Source: Leptospiraceae bacterium
GTDB taxonomy: Bacteria; Spirochaetota; Leptospiria; Turneriellales; Turneriellaceae
NCBI GenBank assembly: GCA_016788945.1
Contig: JAEUSA010000441.1
Location: 1-13,627, forward strand
Length of the DNA: 13,627 nucleotides
Direction: 5' to 3'
How positions within the stretch are numbered: position 1 is the stretch's first letter; each line of letters begins with the position of its first letter. This document shows, piece after piece, positions 1-6,961 of the stretch. The notes under the pieces were generated by a model, which saw only the letters and a program-made list of their open reading frames with translations, ran no database searches and was not told where the DNA came from. The position numbers and the translations under genes are program-made.

Positions 1-489
1 ATAGGGCAGATCATTGAGTTTATATTCTTTTTCCGTTCTGTATTGATTCGCATTACCGATCAGGATGATTTGCTGAAAATATACAGAATTGAATCGGCAA
101 ACGAACTGCGGGCCGCCGAAAAGGATCAGTCGACGAGTCATAGGCTTACCGCTGCGGAGGGAGATGCCGCGCTCAAACGACTTCACCGCGCCTTCGATGG
201 AGATAAGGTCTACCGGCAAGAAGAACTTTCTCTGATGTCACTTGCCGAGAAGATCGGTCTTACCAGGCACGAATTGTCTGAATTGTTCAATACACGGCTC
301 AACACGACATTTTATGAGTTTCTGAGCGAGCACCGTATTCGGGAGGCCCAAACTTTGTTGGAAAATGATCGCTCAGCCCGAGTTTTGGACATTGCAATGG
401 CCGTCGGGTTTAACAGCAAATCAACATTTAACAAAGAATTTCGGCGAGTGACGGGAAAATCACCAACCGAATTTCGTGACGAAAAATAG
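1..489 (+). CDS. AraC-family transcriptional regulator, 5'-truncated by window edge
   Basis: The C-terminal part holds a full AraC/XylS DNA-binding domain of two helix-turn-helix units at about nt 220-480: first HTH around SLAEKIGLTRHELSELFN, second around DIAMAVGFNSKSTFNKEF, ending with the family's GKSPTEFR signature. A TTG at 43 would give a 148-aa protein, but the frame stays open back to base 1 and the residues before that TTG are strongly hydrophobic (IIEFIFFF). I infer that the gene starts before the window and that the HTH follows a membrane-spanning N-terminal region, an architecture I recall from Leptospira-type AraC regulators. Its likely job is ligand- or envelope-responsive transcription control; targets are unknown. 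The small secreted-protein gene at 565 follows on the same strand after 75 bp and might be regulated by it. Family assignment is firm; the membrane anchor is inference. Confidence 0.85.
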   Translation: MGQIIEFIFFFRSVLIRITDQDDLLKIYRIESANELRAAEKDQSTSHRLTAAEGDAALKRLHRAFDGDKVYRQEELSLMSLAEKIGLTRHELSELFNTRLNTTFYEFLSEHRIREAQTLLENDRSARVLDIAMAVGFNSKSTFNKEFRRVTGKSPTEFRDEK

Positions 490-520
490 TCCATCTGGTT
501 CCAAACGGTCGATTTAGGTT

Positions 521-551
521 CGTTTTAGAGTTAAGAACTCCTACCAATTTT
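521..551 (+). terminator. Weak hairpin between AraC gene and next gene
   Basis: GAGTT (528-532) and AACTC (536-540) form a 5-bp stem with an AAG loop. It can extend to TAG/CTA with one bulged C and is followed by CCAATTTTAT. The stem is short and AT-rich, so this could be a weak terminator of the AraC gene or chance. The SD of the next gene (AGGAGA, 554-559) comes just after. Confidence 0.2.
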
Positions 552-564
552 ATAGGAGATTATC

Positions 565-1149
565 ATGAAAAAAATCTTTGCATTTATCATGGTTACGGTT
601 TTCACAACCGCCATGACCGCACAGGCTCAGCCCAAGATATGGATAGAATACAGCGAGTCATACATGGAAAGAAAGCTCGTTGTAAAGACCGCAAAACAAA
701 CCGCTGAAATCGCGCAGACCTTTTCAGGGGATATTTCACAATTGGTCGCCGATAACCCGACCGCTGCGGGCCATGCGCAACTGGCAGCCAGCCACCATAC
801 GAAGGGTACCGTATTTTTCTGGATTGGGGCGGCCTTAGGTTTTGGTGGTACTGTCGGAGGGGCAGTTTATGCGTACTCAAAACGAGACGCCAAAGAAGTT
901 TCAGAAATCATGCCGGGAGTCGCCTTGATGGGCGTTGGCCTTCTGTCCTTGCTAATTTTCCCGTTCATCGCGGATTATCAATGGCATAAATCAAGGTTCT
1001 TCCTGCTTAAAGCCATAAATGTTTATAACGGCATTCCTGGTGGCTCGGCTGTGTCAGCACTCGATGAATCCCAGAACAGGGAGACTCACGGATTGGGTAA
1101 CGGCGCCCAACAGAAGCCTTACTACCTGTCTTGGAGCCTTAAGTTCTAA
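565..1149 (+). CDS. Hypothetical secreted/membrane protein with signal peptide
   Basis: I do not recognise the family. The start is well supported: ATG at 565 with AGGAGA at 554-559. Residues 1-21 look like a Sec signal peptide (KK, hydrophobic core, AQA before Gln22). Residues about 81-105 (Gly/Ala-rich) and 116-137 are two hydrophobic segments split by a short charged loop (SKRDAKE), giving a probable hairpin in the inner membrane. The N-terminal 60 mature residues would lie outside the cytoplasm, and so would the C-terminal tail if only two spans are used. There are no cysteines or evident catalytic motifs. It lies 75 bp after the AraC-type regulator on the same strand and converges with the hydrolase gene that ends at 1159. 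A similar topology occurs in many small uncharacterised spirochaete proteins, so no function is assigned. Confidence 0.8.
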   Translation: MKKIFAFIMVTVFTTAMTAQAQPKIWIEYSESYMERKLVVKTAKQTAEIAQTFSGDISQLVADNPTAAGHAQLAASHHTKGTVFFWIGAALGFGGTVGGAVYAYSKRDAKEVSEIMPGVALMGVGLLSLLIFPFIADYQWHKSRFFLLKAINVYNGIPGGSAVSALDESQNRETHGLGNGAQQKPYYLSWSLKF

Positions 1150-1158
1150 ATCCGATTT

Positions 1159-2055
1159 TCATGAATTGCGCTGCCTTCCCGGCAGCGCCAACTTTATTGA
1201 TCCTTTGCATTGCACAGGGAGGATGACCTTTTCCTGATCAAAGACGATACCCGGCAGAATATTGGCGATTTCGGTATGAATATCATGCCCCAGCGGCGTG
1301 AAATCGCACAACGCTGAAGGGTAACCAAGTTTGACCACCATCTTATGGAGATAAATCGCGGTGCTCATAAAGTTAAAATCACCGCGTGCATCCTTGGCGC
1401 CTCCGTGCGTTATCACGGCCCAGAAGGCGTCGCGAGGAACAAATTTCGGGACGCGGAAAATTCCCCCTGAATACAAAATCATTCCGACGATATCTTTGTT
1501 CTGAAAAGCCCAAAGTGCCGACTGCATCGCACCGGCGCTGCAACCCGTGGTGATTATTTTGAAGTCAGTGCCAAACTTTGCGTTCAAGCACTGTACGATC
1601 AGATCGCCAAAAACTACATCATAATTCAGGCGACTGCCATTGGCGATGTACCACGAGTATTTGAGAATACCGTTGCCCTTTGCATCGCGAATATGGTCGG
1701 GTGAAACGACGATATAACCGCGATCGACGAGTTGTTTCACCCCGGTCTGGCCAAATGCCTGATCGATCTCTTCTGTAACGCCGTCGGTGCCATGCCAGTA
1801 AAACACAATCGTTCTTTGGCCCGAGATATTTTTAGCGGGATCATACCAGATGTTGGCAAAGCGGTTCGCGAGCAGAGGTTGTTTCAAATGCTGTAATTTG
1901 AAAGCAAAGTTTTCACCATTGGTCTTTTCTGGCATTACCGGACACGATTCTTTGAGCGTTAATTTGGCGGCGTTCGAAGTAGAAATTGTGTAAGCCGGGT
2001 ATGTATAAAAAAACAACCCAGTGACGAACGCATATCTTCGGAGCTGTGATCTCAT
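1159..2055 (-). CDS. Exported alpha/beta hydrolase (esterase/PHB-depolymerase-like)
   Basis: 298 aa. The N-terminus (RRYAFVTGLFFYTYPAYT) is a basic-hydrophobic export signal or anchor, so the enzyme probably acts in the periplasm or outside. Features of the serine-hydrolase fold are visible: FYWHGTDG (88-89 His-Gly, oxyanion hole), the nucleophile elbow G-C-S-A-G with Ser173, a likely acid at Asp222 or Asp226, and the catalytic His257 in GHDIH. This order matches the feruloyl esterase / poly(3-hydroxybutyrate) depolymerase-like group, but the substrate cannot be read from sequence. Its ATG overlaps the stop of the upstream DUF2063 gene in an ATGA, so it is the third gene of the MNIO operon and probably translationally coupled. 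It could process or release a product of that operon, or be an unrelated ester hydrolase. It has five cysteines, none in a repeated pattern. Confidence 0.75.
   Translation of the reverse strand: MRSQLRRYAFVTGLFFYTYPAYTISTSNAAKLTLKESCPVMPEKTNGENFAFKLQHLKQPLLANRFANIWYDPAKNISGQRTIVFYWHGTDGVTEEIDQAFGQTGVKQLVDRGYIVVSPDHIRDAKGNGILKYSWYIANGSRLNYDVVFGDLIVQCLNAKFGTDFKIITTGCSAGAMQSALWAFQNKDIVGMILYSGGIFRVPKFVPRDAFWAVITHGGAKDARGDFNFMSTAIYLHKMVVKLGYPSALCDFTPLGHDIHTEIANILPGIVFDQEKVILPVQCKGSIKLALPGRQRNS
1168..1188 (+). terminator. Possible terminator hairpin at convergent gene ends
   Basis: A perfect 8-bp stem, GCGCTGCC (1168-1175) with GGCAGCGC (1181-1188), closes a 5-nt loop and sits 18 nt after the stop of the 565-1149 gene. 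It is followed by CCAACTTTATTG, which is only moderately T-rich. The hairpin lies inside the last codons of the opposite-strand hydrolase gene, so the two genes overlap this signal. Stem quality is good and the tail is poor. Confidence 0.35.
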
Positions 2056-2813
2056 GGGTTTTTGGCTGCGATTGACTGTATGATGCCGGGGCTTGCCAAC
2101 AGGGTAAACAGCGCTTGTACTTCGACGGGGCTTGCCTTACTTTTTTCGAGGGCCGCGGCGATGGGTTTGCCTTTCCATAATTGATGCATAATGTCCCGTT
2201 GCGATCGACTAAGGGGTGCGAAAAAATGCCTGTGCTCATATTTATAGAGCAGCGTGAATTCGGGGTGCACAAATGGCTTCGGGGAATACCCTTTGGTTAG
2301 TCTTTTGCGGTTTCGCCACAGGTCATAGACGCGAAACGGGCTTTCAAAGAGCCGCACACCGGGTTGAAAAACAAAGTAATCCCGTTCTGGTTTCAATTTT
2401 GAAATATCAACAGACAAGCGATCGTGTTCGTCTGCATTAAAAACCTCAAACATCAACCTTTCAAATGACGCGAGGTAAAAGAGGTGCATTTGTTTCGGGA
2501 ATTTTTTCTTCACATATTCAGGCATACGCAGCCCATAGGTGTTCAGATTGTATGTTGTGGAAATATGTTCCTTCCGATAGTCGTCGCAGAGTTTGAAGAA
2601 CTTTTTATCACCGAGCACATACCACAATCCTTCAAAATTTGCTGCAATGGCATCGGTCAGGCGCACCTCGTAACCTTTCTGGTATACCGCCAGCGCGCGT
2701 TTTGCCGTCAATTTGCCACCGGGCTGTAACGCGCCAAGCGATGCCCCTGAGCGTTCGCGAATATCAGCGAGAAAGGCGAGCTGGCGATTGAGTATTTCAG
2801 TGGGATTTCTCAT
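2052..2813 (-). CDS. DUF2063 (BufC/HvfC-like) partner protein of MNIO enzyme
   Basis: 253 aa, the usual length for this family. The N-terminal half has the family pattern: a Y-x-x-G-Y-x-x-R-L-x-D-A-I helix, then a 'GDKKFFKLCDDYRKEH' helix, then the S-x-x-x-N-L-x-x-Y-G-x-R-M-P-E-Y-V stretch. Members are often annotated 'putative DNA-binding domain', but work on TglHI- and bufferin-type systems shows that they act as partner or substrate-recruiting subunits of DUF692 oxidases. The stop of the DUF692 gene overlaps this start in ATGA (2810-2813), and this gene's own stop overlaps the hydrolase start in the same way, so the pair is very likely co-translated. I infer it brings a precursor peptide or protein to the MNIO enzyme. 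No such precursor is seen next to it. Confidence 0.85.
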   Translation of the reverse strand: MRNPTEILNRQLAFLADIRERSGASLGALQPGGKLTAKRALAVYQKGYEVRLTDAIAANFEGLWYVLGDKKFFKLCDDYRKEHISTTYNLNTYGLRMPEYVKKKFPKQMHLFYLASFERLMFEVFNADEHDRLSVDISKLKPERDYFVFQPGVRLFESPFRVYDLWRNRKRLTKGYSPKPFVHPEFTLLYKYEHRHFFAPLSRSQRDIMHQLWKGKPIAAALEKSKASPVEVQALFTLLASPGIIQSIAAKNP

Positions 2814-3709
2814 TTTGATGCAACCTGCTTTTGCTTGAGCATGGTACGTTCCCTGAATTTTGCCATACGCAGCGCTTCGCGTTCGACAACGGGAAAAGCG
2901 GGGATATCCGCGTCACGTTCGATCATCGCCGGTATGCGTGCATATTTTGCGGCATATTTCGCAAATAATTTCCACACCACCGGGTGCACCGGTTTTGAGT
3001 GGGTATCGAACAAATAATCACCCATGTCGGTAAAACCCGCCATGTGAATTTCGGCGACGATGCTCGCCGGTACCGCGGTGAGAAAATCATCAGCGTCAAA
3101 CCGGTGATTGGTGGCGTTCACGTAGACATTATTGATATCGAGCAAAATGCGGCAGCCAGTGCGCCGCGATACCTCGCAAAGGAAATCCCACTCGGTCATC
3201 TCATTGTCATGCCAGGTAAAATAACTCGACACATTTTCGACGGCAATGGTTCTTTTCAAGTAGGATTGCACGCGATCGATGTTTTTGCAGACGACCTTGA
3301 GCATCGCAGAATTGAACGGCAGAGGCAAAAGATCGTGTGAGTTGGCGCCGTGCGCCCCGGTGAAACACAGATGGTCTGAAACAAGAAACGGTTCTGTTTC
3401 GTCGGCGAGGTTTTTGAGGCTTTTCAGATAATCTTTGCGCACGCCGTCGGCTGAACCGAGCGACATCGAAACGCCGTGCATGCAGATCGGGTAATTTTCG
3501 CGCAGCCTGCGCAGTACTGCACGCGGCCTGCCCAGTGTATCCATGTAGTTTTCGGAAATAATTTCAAAAAAATCGAGCCGCGTGCCATGCGCCAGAATGT
3601 GCTGGTAGTGTTTGGGCCTTAAACCTGCGCCGATCACCGTATCCACGGCGGCTCTACGAATCACAGTGAAAGCCGAAAAAAGATTGTAACCGGGATGCCG
3701 CTCGGCCAA
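2810..3709 (-). CDS. DUF692 multinuclear non-heme iron-dependent oxidase (MNIO, BufB/HvfB type)
   Basis: A TIM-barrel enzyme family that uses two or three irons and O2 to modify cysteines or other residues in ribosomal peptides. Conserved blocks are present in order (numbered from the TTG at 3709): GAGLRPKHY (27-35), ISENY (51-55), HGVSMSLG (78-85), SDHLCF (111-116), LLPLPF (127-132), VENVSSY (157-163), LLDINNVYVN (189-198), EIHMAGF (220-226), DTHSKPVHP (235-243) and IERDADIP (263-270). Likely metal ligands are among His78, His113, Glu158, Asp191, His222, Asp235, His237 and Glu264. The start is uncertain: TTG 3709 has AGGA at 3714-3717, but family members usually begin a few residues before GxGLR. 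GTG 3646 or GTG 3637 would give 278 or 275 aa, and a TACAAT -10-like box on this strand (3688-3683) would place the transcript start after the TTG. First gene of the MNIO-DUF2063-hydrolase operon. Confidence 0.9.
   Translation of the reverse strand: MAERHPGYNLFSAFTVIRRAAVDTVIGAGLRPKHYQHILAHGTRLDFFEIISENYMDTLGRPRAVLRRLRENYPICMHGVSMSLGSADGVRKDYLKSLKNLADETEPFLVSDHLCFTGAHGANSHDLLPLPFNSAMLKVVCKNIDRVQSYLKRTIAVENVSSYFTWHDNEMTEWDFLCEVSRRTGCRILLDINNVYVNATNHRFDADDFLTAVPASIVAEIHMAGFTDMGDYLFDTHSKPVHPVVWKLFAKYAAKYARIPAMIERDADIPAFPVVEREALRMAKFRERTMLKQKQVASK
3683..3688 (-). promoter_or_regulatory. Candidate -10 box for the MNIO operon
   Basis: On the minus strand this reads TACAAT, one base from the sigma70 consensus. 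Upstream, the closest -35-like element is TTGGCC, with a short 15-bp spacer, so the promoter would be weak or activated. If real, transcription would begin near 3676, and only GTG starts (3664, 3646, 3637) would be available for the MNIO gene. Confidence 0.3.
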
Positions 3710-3720
3710 GCTGTCCTACT

Positions 3721-4389
3721 ATGCTCCACCTCAAAAAGCTTTTACCTATCGTCGTCCTGACCGTGATGGCCCCCGCGCTGTATGCGGGCGGCACCATCGA
3801 AGGTACAGTTACCGTCAAATCCAAAGGCCTGTTTGGTAAAGACGGCGCCAAAGGCGACGCTTCCAATGTAGTCATTTTCCTTGAAGAGCTGCAGATGCCA
3901 AACCCTAACGGCAAAGCGCAGATAGTGCAAAAAGGCAAGCAGTTCTTTCCGCGCGTGTTGCCGATCGTCATGGGTGGCCTCGTCGAGTTCCCCAATGAAG
4001 ATCCGTTCAATCACAACGTGTTCTCGCCGACGCCCGAATACAAATTTGACCTCGATTATTACGGTACAGGCAAATCGAAGAACGTCCGGTTCGCGAAATC
4101 GGGTGCGGTGCGCATTTACTGCAATATCCACTCGAACATGGTAGCAGACGTTCTTGTCGTACCCAACCCGTATTTCGCCAAAACCGGCAAGGACGGCAAA
4201 TTCAAGATCAGCAATATTCCGCCCGGCAAATACACATTTGTTGCGTGGCAACCCTCAGGAGCATCAGAAAAGCGCGGTATCGCGGTGGTTGATGGAAAAA
4301 CGATTCAGGTAAACTTTGAAGTTGAAGAGAGCGTTTTCAGTATCAAGCACAAGAATAAATACGGCCGCGCTTATGATAAAGAGTATTAA
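3721..4389 (+). CDS. Periplasmic cupredoxin (methylamine-utilisation/plastocyanin-like) with C-terminal Ig-like module
   Basis: 222 aa. Residues 1-22 form a Sec signal peptide (MLHLKK, hydrophobic core, LYA before Gly23). The central domain carries a complete type-1 copper site: His98 in FNHNVF, then Cys134, His137 and Met140 in Y-C-N-I-H-S-N-M, the spacing of blue copper proteins and of 'methylamine utilisation' cupredoxins. Residues about 155-200 (GKDGKFKISNIPPGKYTFVAW) look like a carboxypeptidase-regulatory-like beta-sandwich. It probably binds copper in the periplasm as an electron carrier or metal sensor. No Shine-Dalgarno precedes ATG 3721, but no other in-frame start exists nearby and the signal peptide fixes it. 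The start lies 11 nt from the divergent TTG of the MNIO gene. The 3' end overlaps the kinase gene by 17 nt, so they form one operon. Confidence 0.85.
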   Translation: MLHLKKLLPIVVLTVMAPALYAGGTIEGTVTVKSKGLFGKDGAKGDASNVVIFLEELQMPNPNGKAQIVQKGKQFFPRVLPIVMGGLVEFPNEDPFNHNVFSPTPEYKFDLDYYGTGKSKNVRFAKSGAVRIYCNIHSNMVADVLVVPNPYFAKTGKDGKFKISNIPPGKYTFVAWQPSGASEKRGIAVVDGKTIQVNFEVEESVFSIKHKNKYGRAYDKEY

Positions 4390-6961
4390 AAGTTTCGCCG
4401 CGGGGCTGGCACAGGCCGGCCTCAGGCGAAAAATTCTCATCGCGATCGTCACGATCGTTCTCATTCTTTCTTCTGTAACTCTGTTGTTTATCGATCAGGG
4501 TGTTCGCAGTCAGGTGAACAAAAACATTCTGACGCAGCTTGATGCCGCCGCAACCGCGTACATCGAACTGAACGATGCAAAGCTTGAACAGGTGCTGTCG
4601 CGCACGCAGTTTTTCATACAGAACCCGGTGTTTCAGCGCGACTTTCGCGCCGCGCCGGCAACCGGACCCAAAATAGCCGCCGGGTTCAAAAAAATTACCG
4701 ACTATGACTTCATCATGGCGGTGAATTTTAACGGACGCGTGCTCGTCGACAGCCTGCATCCGGAAAATCTCGGCAAGAATGTACCGCCACAATACCAAGA
4801 AGTTCTGCAAAAGACAGTCGAGAACGGGCGTTTTCTCGGCATGTGGAGTGAAAACGGAAAATTATACCAGCTCGTTGCGTTGCCGCTTCTCGGGTTTGAT
4901 GCCGTGCTGATGGCCGGCAATGAGGTGGGCGATAAATTTGCCTACAAAATCGACGAACTGAGCCGCAACCAGATCACGTTTTTCAGCAAAGACAAAGTCG
5001 TCGCCTCAGCATTTTCCAAAGAGCTCGCGGCCGACGTCGAAAAACTCATACCCGAAATAAAAGAAAAAATCCAGCGCGAAAGCGGTGAAGGTAAAGGTAA
5101 ACATTCGCAGACTTTCACGCTCAAAATCGGCGGAGAATCTTACCTCGGTATCGCCGGGGCGATTGAGAATGTACCCGATGCCGGTTATATTCTTGCTTCA
5201 TCGCGCGATAAACAACTGGCGCTGCTTTACCGCATAGAATTTATCATTATTGCGACAGGCATCGGTGGTATTATCTTCGCCTTCGTCATGGCGATTTTCT
5301 TTTCGCGCGGCCTGACGCGGTCGGTAAATCATCTCGTTAAAGATGTCGAGCAGGTGAAGCAGGGCAACCTCGAACACCAGATCGTCGCCACGTCAAAAGA
5401 TGAAATCGGCTTCTTATCTGATATGTTCGATTCGTTGCGGATTGCATTCCGCGACGCGCAGAAAGAACTAAAAGAATACGCTGAAAACCTCGAAGAAAAA
5501 GTGCGCGAACGCACTGCTGAATTATCAACAGCCAATAGCGCGTTAACCGCCGCTAAAGATGAAACCGACCGTATCATGAACACGGTCGGCCAAGGGTTGT
5601 TCCTTGTTCAAAAAGAGGGCAATGAATACCGCATCGGCAGCCAGTACTCGAAGGCGCTTGAAGAAATGTTCGCAAGCCCTGCGCTCGGCAACAAAGATAT
5701 TCTCGGCGTACTCAAGCGCGGCCTGCCCGAATCGGCCATGAAAAAGACCACCGATTACCTTGAACTCATGTTCAAACCCGAAATCAAAGAAGCGGTGATG
5801 AACAACATCAATCCACTGCGCGAAACCGAGGTGAATTTCGAGGTGGCCGGCGCCGCGGGCAAACAGAAGTTTCTCCAGTTCAAGTTCCAGCGGATCATGG
5901 CCGAAGGTGCGATTAAACACCTAATGGCCACGGTTACTGATGTGACCAAGCAGGTCTTGCTCGACAGAAAACTGAAAGAAACAGAAGAAAAGAATGCCGG
6001 CCAGATGGAAATGCTGTTCGGTATTCTACACGTTGAGCCGCGTATGCTCAGTGAATTTATCTCTGATATGGAAGAAGATATCACACTGATCAACGAAACG
6101 CTGAAGCCCGGCGGAAACAACCTGCCGCTGAAAGAAAAACTCGCGATTATTTACCGCGCGATGCATACGATTAAGGGCAACGCTTCGATTCTGAACCTGA
6201 AATTCTTTGCCGGTAAGGCACACGAATACGAAGAGAAAGTCGGTGAACTACAGCAGAAATCTGACCTCAGCGGTCAGGATTTTCTGCCGCTGGTGCTGAA
6301 ACTGAATGAGATGATTGAAACGTTGCGCGAGGTCAAATCGTTGATTCAGCGCATTACACAATTTCAGGCTACTTTTTCTGGCGAGAAGAAGAATGTCGAT
6401 CTGCTCGTGCGCGCGGTCGATTCCAATGTACAAAAACTCGCTGGTGAACTGAGCAAAAAGGCAGAGTTTGAGCATGACCAGTTTGACCCGGATGTTATCC
6501 CCACTGCTCACCGAAAGCTCATGAAAGATATTCTCATTCAGCTGACGCGCAACTCGCTTTCGCATGGAATTGAATCACCGAGCGACCGCAAAGCCGCAGG
6601 CAAGAACGAATCAGGCAAGATCACACTCATTACACGGAAAAGTGCGAATGGAGTTGAACTGCTGTTTCGCGATGACGGCCGTGGCCTGCAGATAGACAAG
6701 TTGCGCAGAAAAGCTGTCGAATCGGGGAAATATAAAGCTGAAGAGGTCGCCAAATGGGATGCCGGCACAGTCGCCGGGGTGATCTTCATACCTGGTATCA
6801 GCACTGCAGACCAGGCGACGATGAACGCAGGGCGGGGCATAGGTATGGATATAATTAAAGAGAAGGTGCAGTCCATCGGCGGCAAGGTCGAACTCAGCTT
6901 TGAAACTGGCAAATTCTGCGAATTCAAAATTTTCTTACCCGATACGGCGGTCAAGAAGTGA
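4373..6961 (+). CDS. Membrane Cache-HAMP-PAS-Hpt-CheA-like hybrid histidine kinase
   Basis: 862 aa from ATG 4373; a frame extension to TTG 4316 lies wholly within the cupredoxin gene and is less likely. Order: transmembrane 21-40; periplasmic Cache-like sensor about 44-285; transmembrane about 286-311; HAMP 312-362; coiled coil to about 400 (EYAENLEEKVRERTAEL); PAS-like region about 400-525; Hpt domain with the phospho-His598 in AMHTIKGNAS; then a CheA-type ATPase with N-box Asn727 (QLTRNSLSHGIE), G1 box DDGRG (767-771) and G2 box GRGIGMD (820-826). The CheA P5/CheW-like domain and a P2 domain are missing, and there is no receiver, so it is not a chemotaxis CheA. It should autophosphorylate His598 and pass the phosphate to a separate receiver. 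Its start overlaps the cupredoxin gene by 17 nt and its stop overlaps the cyclase start by 4 nt, which makes an envelope signal input from the cupredoxin or its metal plausible. Confidence 0.88.
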   Translation: MIKSIKSFAAGLAQAGLRRKILIAIVTIVLILSSVTLLFIDQGVRSQVNKNILTQLDAAATAYIELNDAKLEQVLSRTQFFIQNPVFQRDFRAAPATGPKIAAGFKKITDYDFIMAVNFNGRVLVDSLHPENLGKNVPPQYQEVLQKTVENGRFLGMWSENGKLYQLVALPLLGFDAVLMAGNEVGDKFAYKIDELSRNQITFFSKDKVVASAFSKELAADVEKLIPEIKEKIQRESGEGKGKHSQTFTLKIGGESYLGIAGAIENVPDAGYILASSRDKQLALLYRIEFIIIATGIGGIIFAFVMAIFFSRGLTRSVNHLVKDVEQVKQGNLEHQIVATSKDEIGFLSDMFDSLRIAFRDAQKELKEYAENLEEKVRERTAELSTANSALTAAKDETDRIMNTVGQGLFLVQKEGNEYRIGSQYSKALEEMFASPALGNKDILGVLKRGLPESAMKKTTDYLELMFKPEIKEAVMNNINPLRETEVNFEVAGAAGKQKFLQFKFQRIMAEGAIKHLMATVTDVTKQVLLDRKLKETEEKNAGQMEMLFGILHVEPRMLSEFISDMEEDITLINETLKPGGNNLPLKEKLAIIYRAMHTIKGNASILNLKFFAGKAHEYEEKVGELQQKSDLSGQDFLPLVLKLNEMIETLREVKSLIQRITQFQATFSGEKKNVDLLVRAVDSNVQKLAGELSKKAEFEHDQFDPDVIPTAHRKLMKDILIQLTRNSLSHGIESPSDRKAAGKNESGKITLITRKSANGVELLFRDDGRGLQIDKLRRKAVESGKYKAEEVAKWDAGTVAGVIFIPGISTADQATMNAGRGIGMDIIKEKVQSIGGKVELSFETGKFCEFKIFLPDTAVKK

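Noticed and set aside
1159..2055. Naming the hydrolase a PHB depolymerase and linking it with the phasin-like gene as a PHA locus
   Set aside because: Only the generic hydrolase motifs are visible, the genes are 9 kb apart, and no PHA synthase is present.
3742..4251. 169-aa ORF on the minus strand opposite the cupredoxin
   Set aside because: Low-complexity, unrelated to any family I recognise, and antisense to a gene with clear signal peptide and copper motifs.
4316..4372. TTG start giving a 19-residue longer kinase
   Set aside because: Lies wholly within the cupredoxin coding end; ATG 4373 directly precedes the first transmembrane segment and gives a normal N-terminus.
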